Source of the DNA: Rhizobium sp.
Lineage (GTDB): Bacteria > Pseudomonadota > Alphaproteobacteria > Rhizobiales > Rhizobiaceae
Assembly (NCBI GenBank): GCA_028290545.1
Contig: JAQGJP010000016.1
Span: 40,387-104,386 of the forward strand
DNA: 64,000 nucleotides
Direction of reading: 5' to 3'
The position numbers were made by a program, and so were the translations under genes. Below the pieces are notes generated by a model, which searched no databases, was not told the origin of the DNA, and worked only from the letters and a program-made list of their open reading frames with translations. This document shows, in pieces, positions 27,122 to 35,324 of this stretch (position 1 is the first letter of the stretch; each line of letters starts with the position of its first letter).

Positions 27122-27249
27122 ATAAACGGATGCGGCTCTGGGAGTCAAGCGACTCATTTAATTAATTGGCAGCCCTAAACCCGGTTTCAGACAACGTCCT
27201 TGGGCAGTCCCCGCCATTTGCTGAGTTCTTTTGAACTACACGATTGCTT

Positions 27250-27278
27250 TTGACCGGCATTTCATATAAACATATAAC
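27250..27278 (+). promoter_or_regulatory. Sigma70-type promoter of metH
   Basis: TTGACC at 27250-27255 and TATAAC at 27273-27278 with an ideal 17-base spacer. Predicted start near 27285, leaving about 24 bases of leader before the metH ATG. The spacer and -10 region contain a tandem CATATAA repeat that could also be an operator. Confidence 0.65.
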
Positions 27279-27308
27279 GATGCCTTTATGTACTAATATG
27301 AGATTGAA

Positions 27309-30300
27309 ATGCCAGAATTGACCGATATGCTTTTCGACGCGACTGAAAATGTTGACTACGGCAGCACGCGTGACGCGCTGATTGCCGCCGCACACCAGCG
27401 CATTCTCGTTCTGGACGGCGCGATGGGCACTCAGATCCAGGGCCTCGGCTATGTCGAAGATCATTTCCGCGGGTCTCGCTTCGGCGGCTGCGCCTGCCAC
27501 CAGCAGGGCAACAACGATCTGCTGACGCTGACCCAGCCCGCAGCGATCGAGGAAATCCATTTCCAGTATGCGATGGCCGGCGCCGATATCATCGAGACCA
27601 ACACGTTCTCGTCGACCTCGATCTCCCAGGCCGATTACGGCATGCAGGACATGGTTTACGAACTCAATCGCGATGGCGCGCGACTTGCCAGGCGAGCCGT
27701 AAAGCGTGCCGAACACCTCGACGGTATCAGGCGCTTCGTGGCGGGAGCCTTGGGTCCGACCAACCGCACTGCGTCGATGTCGCCGGATGTCAACAATCCC
27801 GGCTATCGTGCCGTGGCCTTCGACGATCTGCGGATCGCCTATGGCGAACAGTTGCGTGGACTGATCGACGGCGGCGCCGACCTGATCCTGATCGAGACGA
27901 TCTTCGATACGCTCAACGCCAAGGCGGCGATCTTCGCAGCCAAGGAGATCTTCGAGGAGAAGGGCGTCGAACTTCCGGTGATGATCTCCGGCACGATCAC
28001 CGATCTTTCCGGCCGCACCTTGTCGGGCCAGACGCCGACCGCCTTCTGGCATTCCGTCCGTCATGCCGATCCCTTCACCATCGGGCTCAATTGCGCGCTC
28101 GGGGCCAACGCCATGCGGGCGCATCTCGCCGAACTGTCCAGCGTCGCCGATACGCTCACCTGCGCCTATCCCAATGCCGGACTGCCGAATGCTTTTGGGC
28201 AGTATGACGAAAGCCCGGACTTCATGGCTGCCCAGATCGAGGAATTCGCGCGCGACGGTCTCGTCAATATCGTCGGAGGATGCTGCGGCTCGACGCCCGA
28301 GCATATCCGCGCCATCGCGGCCGTCGTCGGCAAATATCCTCCGCGTGCGATACCCGAGCACGCGCCGTTGATGAAGCTCTCCGGCCTTGAGCCCTTCACG
28401 CTCACAAGGGATATCCCTTTCGTCAATGTCGGCGAGCGCACCAATGTCACGGGCTCGGCGAAATTCCGCAAGCTGATCACGGCGGGTGATTATGCGGCGG
28501 CCCTTGATGTCGCCCGCGATCAGGTGGCGAATGGCGCCCAGATCATCGACATCAACATGGACGAGGGTTTGATCGACTCCAAGGCGGCGATGGTCGAATA
28601 TCTCAACCTGATCGCCGCCGAGCCCGATATCGCCCGTGTGCCGGTTATGATTGATTCATCCAAATGGGAGGTGATCGAGGCGGGGCTGAAATGCGTTCAG
28701 GGCAAGCCGCTGGTCAATTCGATCTCGATGAAGGAGGGCGAGGAAGCCTTCCTGCATCATGCCAAGCTGGTGCGCGCCTATGGCGCCGCGGTCGTCGTCA
28801 TGGCCTTTGACGAGCAAGGCCAGGCCGATACCCACGCCCGCAAGGTGGAAATCTGCACGCGCGCCTACAAGCTCCTGACCGAGCAGGCCGGTTTCCCGCC
28901 CGAGGATATTATTTTCGATCCCAATATTTTCGCGGTTGCCACCGGCATCGAGGAACACAACAATTACGGCGTCGATTTCATCGACGCGACCCGCGACATC
29001 ACCGCCACCCTGCCGCATGTGCATATATCCGGCGGCGTCTCGAACCTGTCGTTCTCCTTCCGCGGCAATGAGCCTGTGCGCGAGGCGATGCACGCCGTTT
29101 TTCTCTATCATTGCATCCAGGCTGGCATGGACATGGGCATCGTCAATGCCGGCCAGCTCGCGGTCTATGAATCGATCGATCCCGAACTGCGCGAGGCCTG
29201 CGAGGATGTAGTGCTCAACCGCAATTCCAATGCCACGGAGCGGATGCTGGAGCTTGCCGAGCGCTACAAGGGCACGGCGGGCAAGGAGGCCAAGGAGCGC
29301 GATTTGAAATGGCGCGACTGGCCGGTCGAAAAACGGCTGGAGCATGCGCTGGTCAATGGCATCACCGAGTTCATCGATCTCGATACCGAGGAAGCGCGTC
29401 TCACCGTCGAGCGTCCCCTGCATGTGATCGAGGGACCGCTGATGGCCGGGATGAACGTGGTCGGCGATCTGTTCGGTGCGGGCAAGATGTTCCTGCCGCA
29501 GGTGGTCAAATCCGCCCGCGTCATGAAGCAGGCCGTTGCTCTGCTGCTGCCCTACATGGAGGCCGAAAAACTGGCCAATGCCGCCAAGGGAATCACCGGC
29601 GAGCGCGAGACTGCCGGCAAGATCCTGATGGCGACGGTGAAGGGCGATGTCCATGATATCGGCAAGAATATCGTCGGCGTCGTGCTGGCTTGCAACAATT
29701 ATGAGATCATCGATCTCGGAGTCATGGTGCCGGCCACCAAGATCCTCGAAACGGCGAAGGCCGAGAAGGTCGATATCATCGGCCTTTCCGGCCTGATCAC
29801 GCCCTCGCTGGACGAAATGGCACATGTCGCCGCCGAAATGGAACGGCAGGGTTTTGACATTCCGCTGCTGATCGGCGGGGCTACCACCAGCCGGGTGCAT
29901 ACGGCGGTGAAGATCCATCCGCGCTACGGGGCGGGGCAGGCGGTCTATGTCACCGATGCCAGCCGCGCGGTCGGCGTGGTTTCAAGCCTGTTGAGCCGCG
30001 AGGTGAAACCCGGTTACGTAGAAACCATTCAAGCCGAATACCGCAAGGTCGCCGATGCCCACGCCAGGGCGGAATCCGCCAAGCAACGGATTTCACTCGT
30101 GTCGGCGCGCGCCAATGCGCACAAGATTGATTGGACAAATTATCAGCCGCCCAAGCCCTCGTTCATCGGCACGAAAGTGTTCGACAACTGGGATCTTGGC
30201 GACCTCGCGCGCTACATCGACTGGACGCCGTTCTTCCAGACATGGGAATTGAAGGGACGCTATCCCGCCATTCTCGAGGATGAAAAGCAGGGCGCCGCCG

Positions 30301-31091
30301 CCCGGCAATTGTTTGAAGACGCTCAGGCGATGTTGAAGCGGATCATCGACGAAAAGTGGTTCCAGCCTCGTGCGGTGATCGGCTTCTGGCCGGCCAATGC
30401 GGTCGGCGACGACGTGCGCCTCTATGCCGACGAAAGCCGGGCGGCGGATCTGGCGACGTTCTTCACGCTGCGCCAGCAACTGACAAAGCGCGACGGCAAG
30501 GCCAATGTGGCGCTCAGCGATTTCGTCGCGCCGGCCACCTCAGGCAAGGCCGATTACATCGGCGGTTTCGTGGTCACCGCCGGTATGGAGGAAGTGGCGA
30601 TCGCCGAGCGTTTCGAGCGCGCCAATGACGACTATTCCTCGATCCTGGTCAAGGCGTTGGCGGATCGATTTGCCGAGGCATTCGCCGAGAGGATGCATGA
30701 GGTGGTTCGGAAGGAATACTGGGCCTATGCGCCGGACGAGAATCTGGCGCCCGAAGACCTGATCGGCGAACCCTATCAGGGCATCCGTCCGGCTCCCGGC
30801 TATCCCGCCCAGCCAGATCATACCGAGAAAGCAACATTGTTCGAACTGCTGGACGCCGAGAAGGCCGCCGGCGTCAGCCTGACCGAGAACTATGCGATGT
30901 GGCCGGGCTCATCGGTGTCGGGCGTCTATCTCAGCCATCCCGAAAGCTATTATTTCGGCGTCGCCAAGGTCGAGCGCGATCAGGTCGAAGATTATGCGGC
31001 GCGGAAGAACATGCCGGTTTCAGAGGTCGAAAGATGGTTGGGGCCAGTCCTGAATTACATCGTCGCGCCGGCCGTTCAGGCTGCGGAATAA
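27309..31091 (+). CDS. metH: Cobalamin-dependent methionine synthase
   Basis: 1,260-residue cytoplasmic enzyme transferring the methyl group of 5-methyltetrahydrofolate to homocysteine through methylcobalamin. All four modules are present: homocysteine domain with its zinc cysteines (GGCCGST near residue 322), pterin domain ([15 protein letters not shown] near residue 375), cobalamin domain with D-x-H-x-x-G ([12 protein letters not shown] near residue 780), and a C-terminal AdoMet reactivation domain. Length is normal. No strong ribosome site is seen before the ATG. It stands alone between the divergent LacI regulator and a cobalamin riboswitch that begins 100 bases after its stop codon. Confidence 0.97.
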   Translation: MPELTDMLFDATENVDYGSTRDALIAAAHQRILVLDGAMGTQIQGLGYVEDHFRGSRFGGCACHQQGNNDLLTLTQPAAIEEIHFQYAMAGADIIETNTFSSTSISQADYGMQDMVYELNRDGARLARRAVKRAEHLDGIRRFVAGALGPTNRTASMSPDVNNPGYRAVAFDDLRIAYGEQLRGLIDGGADLILIETIFDTLNAKAAIFAAKEIFEEKGVELPVMISGTITDLSGRTLSGQTPTAFWHSVRHADPFTIGLNCALGANAMRAHLAELSSVADTLTCAYPNAGLPNAFGQYDESPDFMAAQIEEFARDGLVNIVGGCCGSTPEHIRAIAAVVGKYPPRAIPEHAPLMKLSGLEPFTLTRDIPFVNVGERTNVTGSAKFRKLITAGDYAAALDVARDQVANGAQIIDINMDEGLIDSKAAMVEYLNLIAAEPDIARVPVMIDSSKWEVIEAGLKCVQGKPLVNSISMKEGEEAFLHHAKLVRAYGAAVVVMAFDEQGQADTHARKVEICTRAYKLLTEQAGFPPEDIIFDPNIFAVATGIEEHNNYGVDFIDATRDITATLPHVHISGGVSNLSFSFRGNEPVREAMHAVFLYHCIQAGMDMGIVNAGQLAVYESIDPELREACEDVVLNRNSNATERMLELAERYKGTAGKEAKERDLKWRDWPVEKRLEHALVNGITEFIDLDTEEARLTVERPLHVIEGPLMAGMNVVGDLFGAGKMFLPQVVKSARVMKQAVALLLPYMEAEKLANAAKGITGERETAGKILMATVKGDVHDIGKNIVGVVLACNNYEIIDLGVMVPATKILETAKAEKVDIIGLSGLITPSLDEMAHVAAEMERQGFDIPLLIGGATTSRVHTAVKIHPRYGAGQAVYVTDASRAVGVVSSLLSREVKPGYVETIQAEYRKVADAHARAESAKQRISLVSARANAHKIDWTNYQPPKPSFIGTKVFDNWDLGDLARYIDWTPFFQTWELKGRYPAILEDEKQGAAARQLFEDAQAMLKRIIDEKWFQPRAVIGFWPANAVGDDVRLYADESRAADLATFFTLRQQLTKRDGKANVALSDFVAPATSGKADYIGGFVVTAGMEEVAIAERFERANDDYSSILVKALADRFAEAFAERMHEVVRKEYWAYAPDENLAPEDLIGEPYQGIRPAPGYPAQPDHTEKATLFELLDAEKAAGVSLTENYAMWPGSSVSGVYLSHPESYYFGVAKVERDQVEDYAARKNMPVSEVERWLGPVLNYIVAPAVQAAE

Positions 31092-31136
31092 GCGTTTGCG
31101 ATCGGCGTCGCGGTTTGTTTTCAAGACGCCACGACC

Positions 31137-31166
31137 ATGTCGCAAATGCAGCCGCGATGTCGCAAA
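31137..31166 (+). repeat. Direct repeat ATGTCGCAAA, 20-base period
   Basis: The 10-mer ATGTCGCAAA occurs at 31137-31146 and 31157-31166, exactly two helical turns apart, just upstream of the cobalamin riboswitch. A 12-base part of the second copy (TGTCGCAAAGTC) recurs inside the riboswitch at 31319-31330. The arrangement suits a tandem-binding activator such as an AraC-family protein, but no regulator gene is adjacent. Confidence 0.45.
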
Positions 31167-31190
31167 GTCTATGGTCATATAGAGTCAATT

Positions 31191-31365
31191 GAGGTGCTGG
31201 CCGGTTTCACCATCGGCCAGATAATTGGGAAGCCGGTATGATCCCGGCGCTGCCCCCGCAACGGTAACAGAGTGCGAATTGTGACGGGAGTCCACTGGGC
31301 CGCAAGGTCTGGGAAGGGTGTCGCAAAGTCCGGCAGGACAGCTCTTGAACCCGGAAACCAGCCTC
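31191..31365 (+). ncRNA. Cobalamin (B12) riboswitch
   Basis: Classic cobalamin aptamer. The conserved core GCTGCCCCCGCAACGGTAA is at about 31249-31267, preceded by GGGAAGCCGGT, followed by CCACTGGG with GGGAAGG, and closed by the B12-box segment GAACCCGGAAACCAGCC near 31347-31363. Terminal arms GAGG..CTGG (31191-31200) and CCAGCCTC (31358-31365) pair as P1. A strong terminator follows at 31389. It should shut off transcription when adenosylcobalamin is bound. The gene directly behind is a pseudogene with no cobalamin connection, so the riboswitch seems orphaned. Confidence 0.9.
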
Positions 31366-31388
31366 GAGATATTGCAACTCGACTGATC

Positions 31389-31432
31389 GCGGTGGGCGAT
31401 CAAGAGGTGGATCGCCGTGACCGCCGGGTTTT
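31389..31432 (+). terminator. Intrinsic terminator, expression platform of the cobalamin riboswitch
   Basis: GC-rich hairpin: outer stem GCGGT/ACCGC (31389-31393, 31420-31424) and inner stem GGCGATC/GATCGCC (31395-31401, 31410-31416) with an 8-base loop, followed by TTTT at 31429-31432. Placed 24 bases after the aptamer, it is the likely off-state terminator. Confidence 0.7.
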
Positions 31433-31506
31433 CCAGATCCGCGATGCACTGGCGGTATTCCCTCCAGTTCCACCAATTTCAGTCCTTGACCATACGAGGA
31501 CAGGAC

Positions 31507-31766
31507 ATGGATATTCGCTCCGAAATGCTTTCCCGGCTGCGTGGCCGCAAACCCGGCTACAGCCTTGACCAGCCTTTCTATATCGACCCGGATTTCCATA
31601 AGCTCGACATGGAGACGATCTGGTATCGAGGACCTGCAATGTGCTGAAGATTTCGGGCGACGTGGAGATGAACCACAATGGCGGCATCCTCGATCACCAG
31701 ATCGACGATGGCTATATTCTCGCCTGTTGTTCCCGGCCGCTGACTGCCGTCAGCATCGAGGCGTGA
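31507..31766 (+). pseudogene. Deletion scar joining a GbcA-like oxygenase start to a GbcB-like reductase end
   Basis: From ATG 31507 the first 41 residues match the N-terminus of Rieske oxygenases of the glycine-betaine/stachydrine demethylase group (KPGYSLDQPFYIDPDFHKLD, then ETIWYR). At about 31628 the match ends. In another frame the sequence continues as the C-terminal end of a plant-type [2Fe-2S] ferredoxin domain (GDVEMNHNGGILDHQIDDGY, then ACCSRPL), stopping at TGA 31764-31766. This is the expected tail of the partner reductase. A single deletion of roughly 2 kb, removing most of both genes and causing a frameshift, explains the junction. Neither remnant can be functional. Read in the first frame, translation stops after five foreign residues. 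Confidence 0.85.
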
Positions 31767-31767
31767 A

Positions 31768-32016
31768 ATGGACATGGATGAATCCACCCCGACTTCGTCC
31801 TATCGACAAGCCGGGGCCTCCGAAGAGATGTTTCTCATCTGGTTTTTCGGTCTGCCTGATGAAGCGAATGTCGCCGATGCTGCACGCGTCGAAATCGCCC
31901 GGATCGATAATGAAGCCTCGTCTTGCGAGCATATTCTCAGGCTTAGGGGCCTGTTGATCCAGGCCACGCTCAATCAGCCTGCCGGCCCGCGCACGCGCAA
32001 ACGCCAGCGGCATTGA
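31768..32016 (+). CDS. Small hypothetical protein (82 residues)
   Basis: Begins one base after the reductase remnant's stop, with GAGG 6 bases before the ATG. It contains a central hydrophobic-acidic segment (EMFLIWFFGLPDEANVADAARVEIARI) and a basic tail. No family recognised. It may be a surviving member of the deleted oxygenase operon. Its stop codon lies inside the loop of the hairpin at 32003-32026. Real coding status is uncertain. Confidence 0.5.
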   Translation: MDMDESTPTSSYRQAGASEEMFLIWFFGLPDEANVADAARVEIARIDNEASSCEHILRLRGLLIQATLNQPAGPRTRKRQRH

Positions 32017-32026
32017 CGCCGCTGGC
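32003..32026. terminator. Bidirectional hairpin terminator
   Basis: Perfect inverted repeat GCCAGCGGC-ATTGAC-GCCGCTGGC (9-bp arms, 6-base loop) between the convergent ends of the small ORF (32016) and the cupin operon (32040). No long T-run on either side. Confidence 0.6.
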
Positions 32027-32039
32027 CGCTCCGAAGCGA

Positions 32040-32435
32040 TCAGCCGGGCAAATCGGCTTTTTCAGCTTCGGTGCCGGCGCCGCCCGGCGGCAGGAAGCTT
32101 GCGGCGAAGGCTAGCGCCCGCATCGGTTCGTCGCCGATCGGCGATATCGAATGAACGGCGTTCGGCGGAATGTAGACCAGGTCGCCGGGAACGACTTCGC
32201 GCTTCTCGTTCTCGATCTGCATCAGCGCCTTGCCCTTGAGCATGTAGTAATATTCATGGGTATTGTGGCGGTGCGGCTCGAGATGCGTATGCGCGGCGAT
32301 CTCGAATTCGGAAACGTATTCGAGATAGGATCCCTCAGTGACGGCCCGCATGGCCTCCTTCGGCACCATGAAATAGGTCTTGCAACTGCCGCCATGCTCG
32401 ATGGTCGGCTCGATCTTGGAATTCATCACGTCCAT
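32040..32435 (-). CDS. Cupin-domain protein
   Basis: 131-residue single cupin. Metal-ligand motif 1 is HTHLEPHRHNTHEYYYMLKGKA (several His plus Glu) and motif 2 is GDLVYIPPNAVHSISP. Last gene of the minus-strand operon that begins with the DABB protein. Such cupins act as dioxygenases, isomerases or sugar-binding accessory proteins, and none can be assigned here. The intact His-x-His and Glu suggest a bound metal. Confidence 0.75.
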   Translation of the reverse strand: MDVMNSKIEPTIEHGGSCKTYFMVPKEAMRAVTEGSYLEYVSEFEIAAHTHLEPHRHNTHEYYYMLKGKALMQIENEKREVVPGDLVYIPPNAVHSISPIGDEPMRALAFAASFLPPGGAGTEAEKADLPG

Positions 32436-32472
32436 GTTCTTACTCCGTCAGTGGCGCTGTCCGCGCTTATGA

Positions 32473-33192
32473 TTATTGTGCAAGATAGCCGCCGTCGACG
32501 ACCAGTTCGCTGCCGGTGACGAACGAGGACTCGTCGCTGGCGAGAAACAGGCAGCATTGGGCCACCTCGCGCGGCGTGCCCATGCGGCCCATCGGCGTGT
32601 TGCCGATAATGCCGTTGTTCATCTCGTCGGATTGCGCGGTGACCAGCGGCGTGCGGATCAGGCCCGGGTGCACCGAGTTGACGCGAATGTTTTCCGGCGC
32701 ATAGGAAACCGCCGCATTCTTGGTCATATTGCGAACGCCACCCTTGGCGGCATTATAGGCGGCGGCACCGGGCACGCCGACATTGCCCCAGATCGACGAG
32801 AAATTGATGATCGAACCCTTGCCCGCCTTGCGCATCGCCGGCAGGACGCCCTGCATGCCGAGGAAGGAACCGGTGAGATTGACGCCGATCACCTTGTTCC
32901 AGTCGTCCAGACCCGTTTCCATCACCTGCCCATAGTTGAACACGATGCCGGCATTGTTGACGAGAATGTCGATCTGGCCGTGCGCGGCCAGCACCTTTTC
33001 GATGGCCGCCTTCCAGTCGGATTCCCTGGAAACATCGAGCGTGATATTTTCGATACCCGGAGCGTCCTCACCCTGCTTGACGTCACCGGCGATAACCTTG
33101 GCGCCTTCTTCGGCAAAAAGTTCGGCCACGGCGCGGCCGATGCCTTGGGCGGCACCCGTCACGATCGCCACTTTACCGCTTAGTCTTCCCAT
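32473..33192 (-). CDS. Short-chain dehydrogenase/reductase (FabG-like SDR)
   Basis: 239-residue classical SDR. NAD(P)-binding T-G-x3-G-x-G is in VTGAAQGIGRAVA near residue 12. The catalytic Ser (IINFSSIWG) and Tyr-x3-Lys (AYNAAKGG) are intact, and the C-terminus has FVTGSELVVDGGY. ATG 33192 follows GGAGGAGG and is chosen over an in-frame ATG 15 bases upstream. It probably oxidises a hydroxyl group of the substrate handled by the neighbouring zinc dehydrogenase. Substrate unknown. Confidence 0.88.
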   Translation of the reverse strand: MGRLSGKVAIVTGAAQGIGRAVAELFAEEGAKVIAGDVKQGEDAPGIENITLDVSRESDWKAAIEKVLAAHGQIDILVNNAGIVFNYGQVMETGLDDWNKVIGVNLTGSFLGMQGVLPAMRKAGKGSIINFSSIWGNVGVPGAAAYNAAKGGVRNMTKNAAVSYAPENIRVNSVHPGLIRTPLVTAQSDEMNNGIIGNTPMGRMGTPREVAQCCLFLASDESSFVTGSELVVDGGYLAQ

Positions 33193-33234
33193 TAATTCCT
33201 CCTCCATCGGCAGCCCTGCTGCCCTGCAAATATG

Positions 33235-34302
33235 CTACTGGCCTATTCCGATCAGGATCTTCAGATGGTCTCCTCCCGGCTTTCCAAGTTCGTCGAAGCC
33301 CCCCTTGATGGCGTCATCGAGGGCCACGCGGCCGGTGATGATCTTTTCGACCGGGAAGCGGCCGCTGGCAATCATGGCGATGACCCGCGGGCCGCTGGTG
33401 ATCGGGAACCCCCAGCAGCCCATGATGCGGACGGCCTTTTCGGAAACCTTGAACATGTCCAGCATCGGCGTTTTCACAAAAAGGCCCACCTGCGCGATCG
33501 TGCCCGTGCGCTTTACGGCGTCGAGGCAAAGCGTGAGTGCATCCTGATGGCCGGCGCATTCGATGCAGATATCGACGCCCATGCCGCCTTCCGTTTCGCG
33601 GGAGAGAATGTCCAGCAGTTCATCGCGGGTGCCGTTATGGATGGTGACACCCTTGAAGTCTGCAAGCCGCGCACGGCGGGCGGCATTCGGCTCGAATACA
33701 TAGACGGAGGCAGCACCGGCATAGACGGCGGCGAGCGCCACCAGTGCTCCGATCGGCCCCGCGCCCGTCACAAGCACCGTCGAGCCCGGGAAAACCCCCG
33801 CCTGGTCGATGGCGTTGAGCGCCACCGACGCCGGTTCCGCGATTGCACCCTGCTCGTCGCTGACTTTATCCGGCAACTTGACGACATTCTGCGATGGCAA
33901 CATCGCATGTTCCCCCATGCCGCCCCATTGCCAACTGAGGCCGACAAGGCCGGTCGCCGGGCTGATATGGCCGAGATTGCGGCGGGTGAAATAATCGCCG
34001 GGCTTGTTGAGATGCGGGATAATCGCAACCCGGTCGCCAACCTTAACATCGGAGACCTGCCTGCCGACCGCCGTGACGCGGGCGGAAAACTCATGGCCGA
34101 GGATCTGCGGCGCGACGGCGCCGGTGAACGGGTGCGGCGTGGTCGGCACCAGGATCGGTCCTGCCTTATATTCGTGCAGGTCCGTGCCGCAGATGCCGCT
34201 CTGCAGCACCTTGACGACGACCTCATCGTCGCCGGGCGGCACGGGTGGATCGACATCGTCAATCCTGAGATCGTTGCGGGCGTGGAAACGCAGTGCTTTC
34301 AT
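33235..34302 (-). CDS. Zinc-type alcohol dehydrogenase (2,3-butanediol/polyol dehydrogenase-like)
   Basis: 355-residue medium-chain dehydrogenase. Catalytic zinc Cys is in GICGTDLHEY, the His-Glu pair in ILGHEFSARVTAVG, and the nucleotide fold in VLVTGAGPIGALVALAA. The loop after VGDRVAIIP, where many relatives carry four structural-zinc cysteines, here has none (HLNKPGDYFTRRNLGH), so the structural zinc is missing, as in some polyol dehydrogenases. The pattern is closest to 2,3-butanediol or sorbitol/threonine dehydrogenases. Confidence 0.85.
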   Translation of the reverse strand: MKALRFHARNDLRIDDVDPPVPPGDDEVVVKVLQSGICGTDLHEYKAGPILVPTTPHPFTGAVAPQILGHEFSARVTAVGRQVSDVKVGDRVAIIPHLNKPGDYFTRRNLGHISPATGLVGLSWQWGGMGEHAMLPSQNVVKLPDKVSDEQGAIAEPASVALNAIDQAGVFPGSTVLVTGAGPIGALVALAAVYAGAASVYVFEPNAARRARLADFKGVTIHNGTRDELLDILSRETEGGMGVDICIECAGHQDALTLCLDAVKRTGTIAQVGLFVKTPMLDMFKVSEKAVRIMGCWGFPITSGPRVIAMIASGRFPVEKIITGRVALDDAIKGGFDELGKPGGDHLKILIGIGQ

Positions 34303-34328
34303 CTTCGTCTCGATTTCTCTGGCTTGAA

Positions 34329-34616
34329 CTATTCGCGGTTGTCGACGCGCATCATGAATGGATTGATTTTCACCTCACGCCAGACATTGGCCTGCGCGAA
34401 GGGATCGTTGGAGTTGAAGGCGATCACATCCTCGATGGCGTCAGCGGAAAACACGAACAGCGAGCCGATCATCGTTTCCCCGTCAGTGGCGACGAGGGGA
34501 CCGGAGATGACAGTGCTGATCTTTCCGGATGCGAGATAGGCCTTGTGTGCATCGTAATTGGCGAGGCGGCGCGGAAGGCCTTCGGCGTGGTCGAGGCAGT
34601 GGACGGCAAAAAGCAT
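34329..34616 (-). CDS. YciI-family (YCII-domain) protein
   Basis: 95-residue ferredoxin-like-fold protein with the YCII hallmarks: a conserved His-Asp early (VHCLDHAEGLPRRLANYDAHKAYL), then SGPLVATDGETMIGSLFVF and FNSNDPFAQANVWREVKINPF. YCII proteins are small enzymes or binding proteins related to chloromuconolactone dehalogenase-type folds. It lies within a catabolic operon, between the DABB protein and the zinc dehydrogenase. Confidence 0.85.
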   Translation of the reverse strand: MLFAVHCLDHAEGLPRRLANYDAHKAYLASGKISTVISGPLVATDGETMIGSLFVFSADAIEDVIAFNSNDPFAQANVWREVKINPFMMRVDNRE

Positions 34617-34689
34617 GATTGTAACCTGTTGTTCTCATGGGTTCGAGCGGATGCGACACTCATAGACTATTTGCCGCCCAACGCTCATC

Positions 34690-35049
34690 TCATTTCCTCG
34701 CGGCAACCGATTCCGACCATGGCTGAAGGAGGGTTGACGCTGTTTCCCTGTCCGGAACATAGTCGACCTGGTAGCGGGCGATCCGTACGTCTTTCAATTC
34801 GTTCCTGACCTTGAGATGAGCCGGATGGTCTGCATAGGCCGCCAGCGATGCCTGGCTGTCGAATTCCGAATAGAGCACGACATCGCAGGCATAGGATGCT
34901 TCCGAGACATCGATGCCGATCTCGATATTCAGAAGGCCCGGTATCTGGCCGGCAAGGCCTTCGAACCGCGTCTTGACGTCTTTCGCCGCCTGGCGCTTTT
35001 CCTCGACGTTGGAACCACTAAGATTCCACATGACAATATGCTTGATCAT
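34690..35049 (-). CDS. Stress-responsive A/B barrel (DABB) domain protein
   Basis: 119-residue protein with the DABB signature: MIKHIVMWNLSG at the start, a central Ser/Val-rich strand (CDVVLYSEFDSQASLAAYADHPAHLKVR) and R-Y-Q-V-D-Y near the end. DABB proteins form dimeric barrels; plant olivetolic acid cyclase is one catalytic example. ATG 35049 is used because the 30 residues before it do not resemble the family. First gene of the five-gene operon, divergent from the LysR regulator. Confidence 0.85.
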   Translation of the reverse strand: MIKHIVMWNLSGSNVEEKRQAAKDVKTRFEGLAGQIPGLLNIEIGIDVSEASYACDVVLYSEFDSQASLAAYADHPAHLKVRNELKDVRIARYQVDYVPDRETASTLLQPWSESVAARK

Positions 35050-35190
35050 CGGCGCGATACCGGTATTTGCGGCGCGAGCCGGCCACTCCGTAAGCTTATG
35101 TTCATACGAACTTCCCCCTCGCTTCCCCGAAGCGACCATACATTTTGCAGCCGGGGAAAAAAGGCAGGCAGTCGGAAAACACTTTCCCGA

Positions 35191-35225
35191 CTATCGCAAA
35201 AATGAGAATGCTCCTACCGCGATAG
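35191..35225. promoter_or_regulatory. Inverted repeat in the LysR divergent promoter region
   Basis: CTATCGC at 35191-35197 and GCGATAG at 35219-35225, perfect 7-bp arms 21 bases apart. It lies between the DABB start (35049) and the LysR start (35325), where a LysR-type regulator would be expected to bind. Function is inferred from position only. Confidence 0.35.
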
Positions 35226-35324
35226 CCACAATGAATCGTGCCGTGATGGATGGTCTATCTGAATGATTTGACTGTTTTCGACTCGCTTAAGACAGTTTCC
35301 CCTGCAGATAAAAATGGATTTCTC

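Noticed and set aside
27122..27308. SAM or SAH riboswitch upstream of metH
   Set aside because: A promoter only about 30 bases before the ATG leaves no room for an aptamer, and no conserved core was found.
31417..31506. GTG-started extension in front of the oxygenase remnant
   Set aside because: The added residues overlap the terminator tail and do not match the oxygenase family, whose start is ATG 31507.
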